From: CAXSEF01 sp964236695
Lineage (GTDB): Bacteria > Pseudomonadota > Alphaproteobacteria > Acetobacterales > Acetobacteraceae
Assembly: GCA_964236695.1 (NCBI GenBank)
Contig: CAXSFU010000001.1
Coordinates: 124,001 to 188,000, forward strand
DNA: 64,000 nucleotides
Direction: 5' to 3'
Part shown: piece after piece, positions 17,875-25,856 of the stretch
Layout: the number at the start of each line of letters is the position of its first letter
Numbering within the stretch: position 1 is the stretch's first letter
Notes under the pieces: model-generated
The model's input: the letters and a program-made list of their open reading frames with translations, nothing else
Told to the model about the DNA's origin: nothing
Databases searched by the model: none
Program-made: the position numbers and the translations under genes

Positions 17875-18304
17875 CTCGGGCCTTCGGCTGCGTGTCGCCG
17901 GCCCGCCGCGACTCTGCCCGGGAGCCTGCCTCGATGCGGCGCCACCCCGACATGGGGCGGCGGCGCTGCACGCCAGCCTACGCCGGGACGCGGGATTGTT
18001 CCCACGGGCGCGACCCCGGCAAGGCTCGACGCGGTGCCGCGCCCCTGTCCGTTGCCCCGGCCAGGGCGGCACCAGCCCGGAGACTGTCACTGACCTGCCA
18101 GCCTCGCTGTCCTGCATCGCGGCAGGAAGAAAGCATGTTCTTTCTTGAAAGAAAGAACCAAAGAACTTTTCCCATGAAGCTCCGCAGCCGCCCGCGCGCC
18201 CGGAGCCCCATGTGCAAAGTCTTTTTGCTTCTTTTTCTTCAGAAAAAGAAGGACCTTGTCTTCCTGTTCAAAACAACGATCCGCCACGAGTTTCCTGACG
18301 GCTT
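17875..18304. other. 430 bp gap: no gene, holds one AT-rich hairpin pair
   Basis: Between transglutaminase copy 2 and the 3' end of ggt. The left 250 bp shows nothing recognisable. The right part holds the AT-rich repeat at 18137-18251, which stands out from the GC-rich surroundings. Confidence 0.5.
18137..18251. repeat. AT-rich paired-hairpin element, copy 1
   Basis: Two hairpins about 70 bp apart. The first, 18137-18158, has perfect 10-bp arms GTTCTTTCTT / AAGAAAGAAC and is followed by CAAAGAACTTTT. The second, 18228-18251, has 10-bp arms CTTCTTTTTC / GAAAAAGAAG with loop TTCA and is preceded by AAAGTCTTTTTG. It lies just downstream of ggt. Three more copies occur at 23388, 31117 and 50693. 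Confidence 0.9.
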
Positions 18305-20404
18305 CTAGGGCGCGACCGCGCCGCCCCCCGGCCGCCGGTCGTCGTTGGCGCCGTAGAACCAGCCCGGCCGCATTGCCCCGCCCAGCTCGGAGTCGTTGCC
18401 CGACGACACCACCGCGCCGCCTTCCTGGCGCCGGGGGCCGACCAGCACCATCTCGGCCGCCCCCCAGGGCGTGCGCTCCTCGACCGCGTAGCCCATCGCG
18501 CGCAGCAGCGCCGCGGTGTCCGGCGACAGGGCGTACGGCTCCGCCTCGATGCGGTCCGGCAGCCACTGCTGGTGCAGCCGCGGCGCGTCGACCGCCTGGC
18601 GGGCGCCCATGCCGAAATCCACCACGTTCAGGATCGTCTGCAGCACGATCGAGATGATCCGCGAGCCGCCCGGCGAGCCCACCACCATGGCGACCCGCCC
18701 GTCGCGCATCAGGATCGTCGGCGCCATCGACGACAGCGGCCGCTTGCCGGGCGCGATCTCGTTCACCGGTCCCTGCACCAGGCCGAACAGGTTCGCCCCG
18801 CCGGGAACGGTGGTGAAGTCGTCCATCTCGTCGTTGAGCAGGAAGCCGGTGCCCGGCGCCATCACCCCGGCCCCGAACAGGCCGTTCAGCGTCGTGGTCA
18901 CCGCCACCGCGTTGCCCTCGCCGTCCGCCACGGAGAAATGCGTGGTCTGCGGCTTCTCGCCGTCCGCGGCGCCGGCGTCGGGCGACGCTGCGCTGGAAGG
19001 CGGTGCGACAGCGGACGACTGCGACCCGACGCGCCCGCCCGCGTTCGCACGCTCCGTCGCAGGCTCGCCCGGCGCAGCCCGCGCGTCCGCCCTGCCGCTC
19101 TCTGCCGCCTGCCCGTCCGCCGCCGTCCGTCCGTCCGTCTCGGGTTCCCCGTTCGCCGCCAGCGGCCGGTCGCGCCACACCGCGGGCGGGACATCGTGCG
19201 GCGCCACCCCGCTGCGCAGCGCCGTCGATGCGGTGGCGCGCGGGCCGATGCTGTCCCGGATCGCCTGGGCGTGCGCCGGTGACAGCAGCACGTCGAGCGG
19301 GCTGGACACGAAGGCGGGGTCGCCGAGCGAGGTGTTGCGGTCGAAATAGACGTGGCGCAGCACCTCCGCGAGCAGGTGCGCCTGGGCCGCCGAGTGGAAG
19401 CCCAGCGACGCGACGTCGTAGCCGGACAGCACCTGCAGTGCCTCGCACAGCACCACGCCGCCGGAGGAGGGCGGCGGCGCCGACAGCACCAGCAGGCCCC
19501 GGTACTGGCACGCCAGCGGCGCCGACTCGGTGACGCGGTATCCCGCCAGGTCGGCCGCCGTCATCACGCCGCCGCCGCCCAGGGACGCGGCCGCGACGGC
19601 GTCGGCCGCGCCACCACGGTAGAACGCGTCCGGACCCCGCGCCGCGATCGCTTCCAGCGTGCGCGCCAGCGCCGGCTGCACCAGCCGGTCTCCCGCCTCC
19701 AGCGGCGCCCCGTCCGGACGCAGGAAGATGCGCGCCAGCTCCGGGTCCTGACGGAACCGTGCCGTGCGCACCGCGAGGATGTCGGTGTCGGCCTGCGACA
19801 GCACGAAGCCGTCCCGCGCCAGGGCGATCGCCGGCGCCATCACCTGCGCCCGGGGGAGCCGGCCATACTCGCGCAGCGCGGTGTCGAGGCCGAGCACCGT
19901 GCCCGGGACCCCCGCTGCATCCCAGCCGACCAGGCTGGCGCCGCGCACCGGGCGGCCCTTCGCGTCGAGGAACATGTCGCGCGTGGCCGCGGCCGGGGCC
20001 ATCTCGCGGAAGTTGAGGAAGCGGTCACGGCCATTGGCCAGGTGCAGCACCATGAAGCCGCCGCCGCCGAGGTTGCCGCAGCACGGGTCGACCACCGCTT
20101 CGGCATAGCCCATTGCCACCGCGGCATCCACCGCGTTGCCCCCCGCGCCCAGGATGGCGGCCCCAACCTCTGCCGACAGGTGCTGGGTGGCGACCGCCAT
20201 CCCCTCCTGTCCCTCTGTCGGCGGCGGAACCGCGGCACCAGCTATCGGCGCGCCCAACGCGGCGAGACATGCCAACATCGCCAAGGTGCAACGCTGTTGG
20301 CGGCGATGACCGTCTCGACAGCGCGAGACCGGCAGGCTTGTCGGCGGCCGGAACACGCTCCATGCTCGGCCGGCGCGAGTGAAGCCCTCAGACCCGGGCC
20401 GCAT
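18305..20404 (-). CDS. ggt: Gamma-glutamyltransferase (Ntn hydrolase precursor)
   Basis: A protein of up to 699 residues, self-processed into two subunits, that hydrolyses or transfers gamma-glutamyl groups (glutathione and peptides), normally in the periplasm. The N-terminus holds a signal-like segment MLACLAALGAPIAGAAV. The large subunit has NAVDAAVAMGYAEAVVDPCCGNLGGGG. The autoprocessing nucleophile is the second Thr of QTTHFSVADGEGNAVAV, followed by LLNDEMDDF and the lid-side MVVGSPGGSRI. About 70 low-complexity residues (rich in A, G, D, E) are inserted just before the nucleophile compared with E. coli Ggt. The first codon is uncertain: ATG 20404 leaves a long Arg-rich leader, and ATG 20278 starts at the hydrophobic core. 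Confidence 0.92.
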   Translation of the reverse strand: MRPGSEGFTRAGRAWSVFRPPTSLPVSRCRDGHRRQQRCTLAMLACLAALGAPIAGAAVPPPTEGQEGMAVATQHLSAEVGAAILGAGGNAVDAAVAMGYAEAVVDPCCGNLGGGGFMVLHLANGRDRFLNFREMAPAAATRDMFLDAKGRPVRGASLVGWDAAGVPGTVLGLDTALREYGRLPRAQVMAPAIALARDGFVLSQADTDILAVRTARFRQDPELARIFLRPDGAPLEAGDRLVQPALARTLEAIAARGPDAFYRGGAADAVAAASLGGGGVMTAADLAGYRVTESAPLACQYRGLLVLSAPPPSSGGVVLCEALQVLSGYDVASLGFHSAAQAHLLAEVLRHVYFDRNTSLGDPAFVSSPLDVLLSPAHAQAIRDSIGPRATASTALRSGVAPHDVPPAVWRDRPLAANGEPETDGRTAADGQAAESGRADARAAPGEPATERANAGGRVGSQSSAVAPPSSAASPDAGAADGEKPQTTHFSVADGEGNAVAVTTTLNGLFGAGVMAPGTGFLLNDEMDDFTTVPGGANLFGLVQGPVNEIAPGKRPLSSMAPTILMRDGRVAMVVGSPGGSRIISIVLQTILNVVDFGMGARQAVDAPRLHQQWLPDRIEAEPYALSPDTAALLRAMGYAVEERTPWGAAEMVLVGPRRQEGGAVVSSGNDSELGGAMRPGWFYGANDDRRPGGGAVAP

Positions 20405-20431
20405 CCCCGCCCCGTGCGCGTCCTGCCGCGA

Positions 20432-20866
20432 TCAGATCAGCTCGTCCTTCAGCTCCTTGGCCGGGCGGAACGCGATCTTCTTCTTCGCCGCGATCTGGAT
20501 CGCCTCGCCGGTGGCGGGATTGCGCCCGGCACGCGCCGCGGAATGGCGCACCTGCAGGATGCCCAGCCCGTTGAGGCGCAGGCGGTCGCCCTTCTTCAGG
20601 TGCTCCACCATCAACTCGACCAGGCCGGTCATCATCGTCTCCGCCTGCTTCTTCTGCAGGTCGTGGGCTTCCGCAAGCTCCGCGGCGACCTGCTTGAGCG
20701 AGATGGTGGGCTGCGCGACGGGCTTGGCCGCAGCCTTCGGCGCCGCGGCGGCCTTCGCGCCGGCCGCGGCCTTGCCGGCGGCCGGCTTGGCCGCCTTCGC
20801 CGTGGCGGGCGCCTTGGCCGCCGGCTTGGTGGCCGGCGCCGCAGTCGCAGGCTTCTTCGTGGCCAT
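20432..20866 (-). CDS. HU-family DNA-binding protein with Lys/Ala/Pro-rich N-terminal tail
   Basis: A 144-residue protein. Residues about 1-52 form a basic repeat tail (MATKKPATAAPATKPAAKAP and similar AxKA units) like eukaryotic H1 tails. Residues about 53-144 are an HU/IHF fold (TISLKQVAAELAEAHDLQKK, VEHLKKGDRLRLNGLGILQV, RAGRNPATGEAIQIAAKKKI). It should bind and bend DNA with little sequence preference and compact the nucleoid. Tailed HU proteins occur in several alphaproteobacteria. The start at 20866 follows an AGGAACG ribosome binding site. Confidence 0.92.
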   Translation of the reverse strand: MATKKPATAAPATKPAAKAPATAKAAKPAAGKAAAGAKAAAAPKAAAKPVAQPTISLKQVAAELAEAHDLQKKQAETMMTGLVELMVEHLKKGDRLRLNGLGILQVRHSAARAGRNPATGEAIQIAAKKKIAFRPAKELKDELI

Positions 20867-21017
20867 GGCGAATCGTTCCTGATCTTGGGTCTCGGAAGGC
20901 ATCCACCGAATCACGCTTTCTGTCCCGGAACAAGCGGGACGTGCGAGTCGGCGCACAGCCACGCGCACAAACATGCACGAATTCTGCGCCTGCACGCCCT
21001 GCCGGCGTCCGCGGTGC

Positions 21018-21392
21018 TCAGCGCCGCATGTCCGGCCCCTGCTCGCCTTCCTCCACGTTGCTGTCGGACAGGGCGCGGCCTTTTGCGTCATGCGCTCCGC
21101 CATGCGCCAGCACCTCGCGCTCCAGCGGCCCGGCGGTGCGGTCCAGCGCGAACACGCGTGGCAGATGCTCGCTGTTCGCCACCTCCCGGGCAGCCGCGAT
21201 CGCGTCCTCGAAGCCCATCGGCCGGCCGTCCGGGTGCAGGGGACGCGTGGTCTCCCGCTGGCCGTGCTCGCCGCTCAAGGCGATCTCCACGATCACCCGG
21301 TCCGGATCATCCTCGTCGAAGCGTTGCAGCACCGTGACGACCTGTCCGTCCGGCAGCGCGTCGTGCGGGTTCAGCATCACCAACTCGGCCAT
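21018..21392 (-). CDS. Hypothetical acidic protein
   Basis: A 124-residue acidic soluble protein, MAELVMLNPHDALPDGQVV at its start, with GFEDAIAAAREVANSEHLPRVFALDRTAGP in the centre and a charged C-terminus. No domain recognised; no signal peptide or membrane segment. The frame looks coding (ordered hydrophobic pattern, GC3-rich, CAGGAGGACCACATC upstream of the ATG), and it does not overlap a better gene. It could be a small host-specific regulatory or stress protein, but nothing in the sequence shows this. Confidence 0.6.
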   Translation of the reverse strand: MAELVMLNPHDALPDGQVVTVLQRFDEDDPDRVIVEIALSGEHGQRETTRPLHPDGRPMGFEDAIAAAREVANSEHLPRVFALDRTAGPLEREVLAHGGAHDAKGRALSDSNVEEGEQGPDMRR

Positions 21393-21647
21393 GATGTGGT
21401 CCTCCTGGGCCTCGAACGACGCAGCGGCGCATCCGGTTCAACCGCGCGCAGTGCGGGAGAAGGCGCGACGCAGGGCCGCCGATCGTGCGGTCCGCAGTCG
21501 CCACGCAGCCGCGCGGCGTTCATGCGACCGGGATCGCGATCGCCTGCTGACGACAGGCCTTGGTGCGGCTTGACGCCGCCCCATCTTGGGGCTTCAAGCC
21601 GCTCATCCGGCCCGGACGTCCGCGCCCGGCCGGCCAGGCGGCAAGGC

Positions 21648-21723
21648 GAGCCCGTAGCTCAGCTGGCAGAGCACGAGACTTTTAATCTTGGGGTCCTGGG
21701 TTCGAGTCCCAGCGGGCTCACCA
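21648..21723 (+). tRNA. tRNA-Lys (anticodon TTT)
   Basis: Full cloverleaf of 76 nt including an encoded CCA end. Acceptor arms GAGCCCG / CGGGCTC, D-arm GCTC..GAGC, anticodon loop CTTTTAA with anticodon TTT, T-loop GGTTCGAGTCC. It is free-standing, between the hypothetical gene at 21392 and a repeat element. Confidence 0.97.
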
Positions 21724-21763
21724 CGCGCGGCCCTCGCAGGCGTGCGTCCCTTGCCGAACCGCT

Positions 21764-21926
21764 GATACCAACGGCCGAAAACCTTGACCCTTTGAAGCAA
21801 GCAAGGCTGGGCTCTGCCCAGACCCGCCAGGAGCGAGCCGCCCCTGGACCCGGCCTCCCTTAAGAATCGGATTCCAAAGGCTTGCCTTTGGCGGGGTCCA
21901 GGGGCAGAGCCCCTGGCCTTCCTGTC
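21764..21926. repeat. GC-rich palindromic repeat element, copy 5
   Basis: Directly 3' of tRNA-Lys and 3' of the convergent membrane protein gene. It starts with the outer module ATACCAACGGCCGAAAACC, then GGCTGGGCTCTGCCCAG, GGGGTCCAGGGGC-AGA-GCCCCTGG and the CCAAAGGCTTGCCTTTGG hairpin. Nearly identical to copy 9 across its length. Confidence 0.88.
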
Positions 21927-21983
21927 CCGGTCAGAGCGAACGGCCGCCGGCATGGGTGGCGGCACCGCTGTCGCCCGCGCGCG

Positions 21984-22562
21984 CTACAAAAGCCGCAGGG
22001 CCGCGATCCCGGCCACCAGGCCGACCGCCACCACGGCCAGCGCCAGGGCGAGCCGGCGCTCCACGAACAGCCTGACCCGCTCGCCGAACAGCCGCAGCAA
22101 CCCTGCCACCAGGAAGAACCGCGCGCCGCGCGTCGCCAGGCTCGCCGCCATGAACACCGCGAAGTCGAAGTGCGCCGCGCCGGACGCGATGGTCACCACC
22201 TTGTAGGGGATCGGCGTGAGGCCCTTGACCAGGATGATCCACACGCCCCACTCGGCGTAGCGCGCCTGGAACGCGGCGAACGCCGCCTCCTGCCCGTAGG
22301 CGCGCAGCACCGGCAGCGCCACCTGCTCCAGCAGCACAGCCCCGATCGCGTAGCCCAGCGCGCCGCCGGCCACGCTCGCCAGCGTGCACAACGCCGCCAG
22401 CCACCACGCCCGGCGCGGCCGCGCCAGCACCATCGGGATCAGCAGCAGGTCGGGCGGCAGCGGGAACACGCTGGCTTCCGCGAAGCTCACCACGGCGAGC
22501 CAGAGCGGCGCGGACGGCCGGGCGGACAGGGCGAGCAGCCGCTCGGCAAGGCGGTTCAGCAT
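21984..22562 (-). CDS. YqaA/DedA-like membrane protein (SNARE-associated family)
   Basis: A 192-residue inner-membrane protein with four to five hydrophobic segments. Family features: FAEASVFPLPPDLLLIPMVL, the central GGALGYAIG, and KGLTPIPYKVVTIASGAAHFDF, which matches the conserved G-P-x-P-x-K segment of the DedA/YqaA group. Members are implicated in lipid flipping and envelope homeostasis. The start at 22562 (MLNRLAERLLAL) is preferred over a frame extension of Arg/Gly-rich residues. Confidence 0.88.
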   Translation of the reverse strand: MLNRLAERLLALSARPSAPLWLAVVSFAEASVFPLPPDLLLIPMVLARPRRAWWLAALCTLASVAGGALGYAIGAVLLEQVALPVLRAYGQEAAFAAFQARYAEWGVWIILVKGLTPIPYKVVTIASGAAHFDFAVFMAASLATRGARFFLVAGLLRLFGERVRLFVERRLALALAVVAVGLVAGIAALRLL

Positions 22563-22791
22563 GGCACCGTCCCGGTTCGCCCCGGGAGTCGCGGCCCGCA
22601 GGGACGGGCCGCGCCCACGGGGGTGGGGGCACATGCCACGCCAGCCCGGCCCGAGGCAACGGCACGGCCGCGTGGCGGGCTCCGCCTCCGGCCTGATCCG
22701 GTCGTGCCCGGCTTGCCTGCGTCCGGCGGGGGTGGTCTAGCCCCGCCGCGTCGCGCACCGTGCCGCGACACTGCCGGGATGGGACACACGC

Positions 22792-23331
22792 ATGCGCCTC
22801 GCCACACGCCTGACCGCCGCGGGCCTCGCCGCGCTCTGCCTCGCCTCCGGCACCACCGCCCTGGCCGCGTCGCGCACGCACGCGACCCAGGCCGCGCCGC
22901 ACGCGCCGTCAGCCCAGGGCGAGCACGCGCCGGCGGCCCGCGGCGGCCCGCCGCACGCCTTCCTGTTCGGGAGCTGGACCGGCGGCCTGTTCCCCGTGCC
23001 CGCCGGCTCGCTCACCGCCGCGAGCTGCCTGGCCACGCCGACGGTGATCTTCACCCGCGACGTGGTGCTGCGCGCCACCCTCACCGATCCGGTCTACCTG
23101 CAGCGCCAGATCGAGACGGTCCGCACCTCGCCGCGCGGCGCCGAGTTCCGCTTCATCAGCCAGGGCGGCGGCGACGCGGCCAGCACCCTCGGCATCGAGG
23201 CACCCGGCAGCACCGGCTTCGGCTGCGAGGACCCGGACGTCCTGCACGTCGAGCGCCGCAGCGAGAACGAGATCGCGTTCACCGGCTGCGCGGACTTCCC
23301 GAACCCGCTGGTGCGCTGCCCTTCGCGCTAG
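22792..23331 (+). CDS. Secreted hypothetical protein
   Basis: A 179-residue protein with a clear Sec signal peptide MRLATRLTAAGLAALCLASG ending near ALA-AS. The mature part starts with a His/Ala-rich linker, then FLFGSWTGGLFPVPAGSLTAASCLATPTVIFTRDVVLRA, ETVRTSPRGAEFRFISQGG and paired cysteines (FGCEDPD, FTGCADF, VRCPS). Periplasmic or extracellular; four mature cysteines could form disulfides. No known domain recognised. Its 3' end faces the histidine kinase gene across an AT-rich hairpin element. Confidence 0.75.
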   Translation: MRLATRLTAAGLAALCLASGTTALAASRTHATQAAPHAPSAQGEHAPAARGGPPHAFLFGSWTGGLFPVPAGSLTAASCLATPTVIFTRDVVLRATLTDPVYLQRQIETVRTSPRGAEFRFISQGGGDAASTLGIEAPGSTGFGCEDPDVLHVERRSENEIAFTGCADFPNPLVRCPSR

Positions 23332-23387
23332 GGGCTCTGTTGGAGACCTGGGGCCAGTTCGTTGCTTCAGGTAAGGGAGGCAAGAGT

Positions 23388-23503
23388 CTTCTTTTTCTGA
23401 AGAAAAAGAAGCAAAAAGACTTTGTCTATTGGATTCCGGGCAGGCTGGCGGCTCCGGAACTCCACGGACCAAAGTTCTTTGGTTCTTTCTTTCAAGAAAG
23501 AAC
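23388..23503. repeat. AT-rich paired-hairpin element, copy 2
   Basis: Lies between the 3' ends of two convergent genes. Hairpin 23388-23411 (arms CTTCTTTTTC / GAAAAAGAAG) is followed by CAAAAAGACTTTG. Hairpin 23482-23503 (arms GTTCTTTCTT / AAGAAAGAAC) is preceded by AAAGTTCTTTG. Order is inverted relative to copies 1 and 4, i.e. the element is in the opposite orientation. Confidence 0.9.
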
Positions 23504-23559
23504 ACGCTTTCTTCTCGCTTCCGCGCAGAAAGTCGGGGCGAATTTGGCCTTGCCTCGCT

Positions 23560-24987
23560 TCACGCCCGCAGCGTGATAACCGCCCGCAGCCCCCCGCCGT
23601 CGCGGCGGCGCAGCACCACGTCGCCGCCGTGCGCGCGCAGGATGTTGCGCGCGATCGGCAGCCCGAGGCCGGTGCCGCCGGTCTCGCGCGAGCGGCTCGG
23701 CTCGCCGCGGTGGAACGGCTCGAACACCCGCTCCAGCAGCTCCGCCGGCACGCCCGGGCCGTCGTCCTCGACCAGCACGGTGAGCACGCCGTCCCTGGCT
23801 GCGCCCGCGCTGACCTGCGCCCCGCCGGCGTAGGCGACCGCGTTGCCGACCAGGTTCGCGAAGGCCCGCTTCAGCGCGATCGGCGAGGCCTGCACCACAA
23901 GGCGCGGCGGCCCCGTCCATCCCAGCCGGTCCGCGCACCCCGGACGGGCGTCGCCCGCCTCGTCGAGCACGGTGCGCAGCAGCGCGCCCAGGTCGACCGC
24001 CGCCATCGGCTCGCGGTCCAGCGCGTCGCGCCCGAACGCCAGCGTGGCCGACACCATCGCCTCCAGCTCGTCGAGGTCGGCCAGGAACCGGTCGCGCAGC
24101 TCGTCGTCGTCGATGAACTCGGAGCGCAGCTTGAGGCGGGTGATCGGCGTGCGCAGGTCGTGGCCGATCGCGGTCAGCAGGAAGGTGCGGTCGTCGACGA
24201 AGGAGCGGATGCGCGCCGCCATCGTGTTGAACGCGACCGCCGCCTTGGCGACCTCGGCGGGGCCTTCCTCGGGCAGCGGCGCGGCGTTGACGTCGAGCCC
24301 GAGCCGCTCGGCCGCGGCCGCCAGCGTGCGCACCGGCTGCGTCAGGCGACGCACCGCCCACAGGATCAGCGCCGCCGCCGCCGCCGTCATCGCGAGGAAC
24401 GCCTCGAGGAAGTCGGGCGTCTGCAGGCTGCCCCTGCGGCGCATGGACACGGCGAGGTTCAGCCAGCGCCCGTCCGGCAGCTGCAGCGCCAGCCCGACCT
24501 CGTGCAGCCACGGACCGCCGTACACCCGGATGTCGCGCGGGTATTCCGCCGCGGTCAGCGGCGCCAGGGGCATGTCGACCTCGAGCGCGCGGGTGAAGCC
24601 GGGGGGCGCCGGCGGCAGGCCGCCCGGCTGCGGCTCCGGGTCGAGCGACGCCCGGCGCAGCTCCTCGGCCAGGTCGCGCACCACCTCTGCCTGTCGCGCC
24701 GGCGGCGTGCGCTCCACCACCCGGTAGAAGCGCAGCAGGTGCGTGCCCAGTCCACGCGCCAGCTCGCCGCGCCGGACCAGCGTCTGGTCCGCGGTGTGGA
24801 TCACGAGGCCACCCGCCTGCACCGCCATCAGCCCGGCCAGCACCACCAGCGCCGTGCGCGACGCCAGGCTGCGCGGCCACAGCACCGGCCAGCGCCGGGG
24901 CCCTGCGTCGGTCTCCACAGGCCTGTCCGACGACGCGGGCCTGCCGGGCGACGCGGGCAGGCCGGGCCCTGCCGCCGCGGCCGGCAT
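23560..24987 (-). CDS. EnvZ/OmpR-type sensor histidine kinase
   Basis: A 475-residue membrane kinase. TM1 is about residues 40-60 (ALVVLAGLMAVQAGGLVI), then a periplasmic domain of about 140 residues, TM2 near AFLAMTAAAAALILWAV, and HAMP (RRLTQPVRTLAAAAERLG). The H-box is TAIGHDLRTPITRLKLRSEF, the N-box NLVGNAVAYA, with VEDDGPGVP and GGTGLGLPIARNI for ATP binding. It pairs with the response regulator directly upstream. Start ATG 24987 lies 10 bp past the regulator stop; an in-frame ATG at 25017 overlaps it. The signal sensed is not apparent. Confidence 0.93.
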   Translation of the reverse strand: MPAAAAGPGLPASPGRPASSDRPVETDAGPRRWPVLWPRSLASRTALVVLAGLMAVQAGGLVIHTADQTLVRRGELARGLGTHLLRFYRVVERTPPARQAEVVRDLAEELRRASLDPEPQPGGLPPAPPGFTRALEVDMPLAPLTAAEYPRDIRVYGGPWLHEVGLALQLPDGRWLNLAVSMRRRGSLQTPDFLEAFLAMTAAAAALILWAVRRLTQPVRTLAAAAERLGLDVNAAPLPEEGPAEVAKAAVAFNTMAARIRSFVDDRTFLLTAIGHDLRTPITRLKLRSEFIDDDELRDRFLADLDELEAMVSATLAFGRDALDREPMAAVDLGALLRTVLDEAGDARPGCADRLGWTGPPRLVVQASPIALKRAFANLVGNAVAYAGGAQVSAGAARDGVLTVLVEDDGPGVPAELLERVFEPFHRGEPSRSRETGGTGLGLPIARNILRAHGGDVVLRRRDGGGLRAVITLRA

Positions 24988-24997
24988 CAGCACCCGC

Positions 24998-25717
24998 TCA
25001 CGCCCGCTCCACGTCAACGGCCAGCACGTAGCCGCCGCCGCGTACCGTCTTGATCAGCTGGGCGTGGCGCCCGTCGTCCTCCAGCTTGCGGCGCAGGCGG
25101 CTGATCGCCACGTCGATCGCCCGGTCGAACGGCCCCGCCTGGCGGCCGCGCAGCAGGTCGAGCAGCATGTCGCGGGTCAGCACCCGGTTGGCGCGGTCCA
25201 GCAGCGCCGCCAGCAGGTCGTACTCGCCGCCGGTCAGCGCCACCTCCGCCCCGTCCGGGCTGAGCAGACGCCGACGCGCCGGCTCCAGCGTCCAGCCGGC
25301 GAAGCGCAGCGCCTTGGCGGTGGCGCCGGAGCGGCGCTCCTCGCGTTCCGTCGTGCGGCGCAGCACGGCGCGCACACGGGCCAGCAGCTCGCGCGGGTTG
25401 AACGGCTTGGCCAGGTAGTCGTCGGCGCCCATCTCCAGGCCGACGATGCGGTCGGTTTCCTCGCCCATCGCAGTCAGCATGATGATCGGCACATCGCTTT
25501 GCTGCCGCAGCCAGCGCGCGAAATCGAGGCCGCCCTCTCCGGGCAGCATCAGATCCAGGATTACCAGCTGGTAGTGCCCGGCCGGCAGCGCGCGGCGCGC
25601 CTCTCTGGTGTCGCGCGCCGTGGTGACGCGGAACTGGTGGCGCTCCAGGAACCGCGCCAGCAGGTCGCGGATCTCGCGGTCGTCGTCCACCACCATGATA
25701 TGCGGTACGGTTTCCAT
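24998..25717 (-). CDS. OmpR-family response regulator
   Basis: A 239-residue two-domain regulator. Receiver: MVVDDDREIRDLL, phosphoacceptor Asp55 in LVILDLMLPG, switch TAMGEETDRI, Lys in YLAKPFNPRE. C-terminal winged helix: LTGGEYDLLAALLDRANRVLTRDMLLDLLRG and a DVAISRLRRKLEDD recognition region, ending RGGGYVLAV. It is co-transcribed with the histidine kinase that follows. The start at 25717 (METVPHIM) fits the family better than the ATG 42 bp upstream. Confidence 0.95.
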   Translation of the reverse strand: METVPHIMVVDDDREIRDLLARFLERHQFRVTTARDTREARRALPAGHYQLVILDLMLPGEGGLDFARWLRQQSDVPIIMLTAMGEETDRIVGLEMGADDYLAKPFNPRELLARVRAVLRRTTEREERRSGATAKALRFAGWTLEPARRRLLSPDGAEVALTGGEYDLLAALLDRANRVLTRDMLLDLLRGRQAGPFDRAIDVAISRLRRKLEDDGRHAQLIKTVRGGGYVLAVDVERA

Positions 25718-25856
25718 GCGCCGATGATACGGCCGAACCGCAGCCCCCGGCATCGCCACGTTGCACTTCTTTGCAAACGGCGCCGTGCCGCAGAAGCCTC
25801 GCCCCCGGACACCCCCCGAGGCGGCCTCGGTGCCTTCCTCGTCGCGCGGCCTGCCC

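Noticed and set aside
21393..21647. Possible promoter region or gene before tRNA-Lys
   Set aside because: Nothing beyond the tRNA's own 5' flank is recognisable; no convincing -35/-10 pair.
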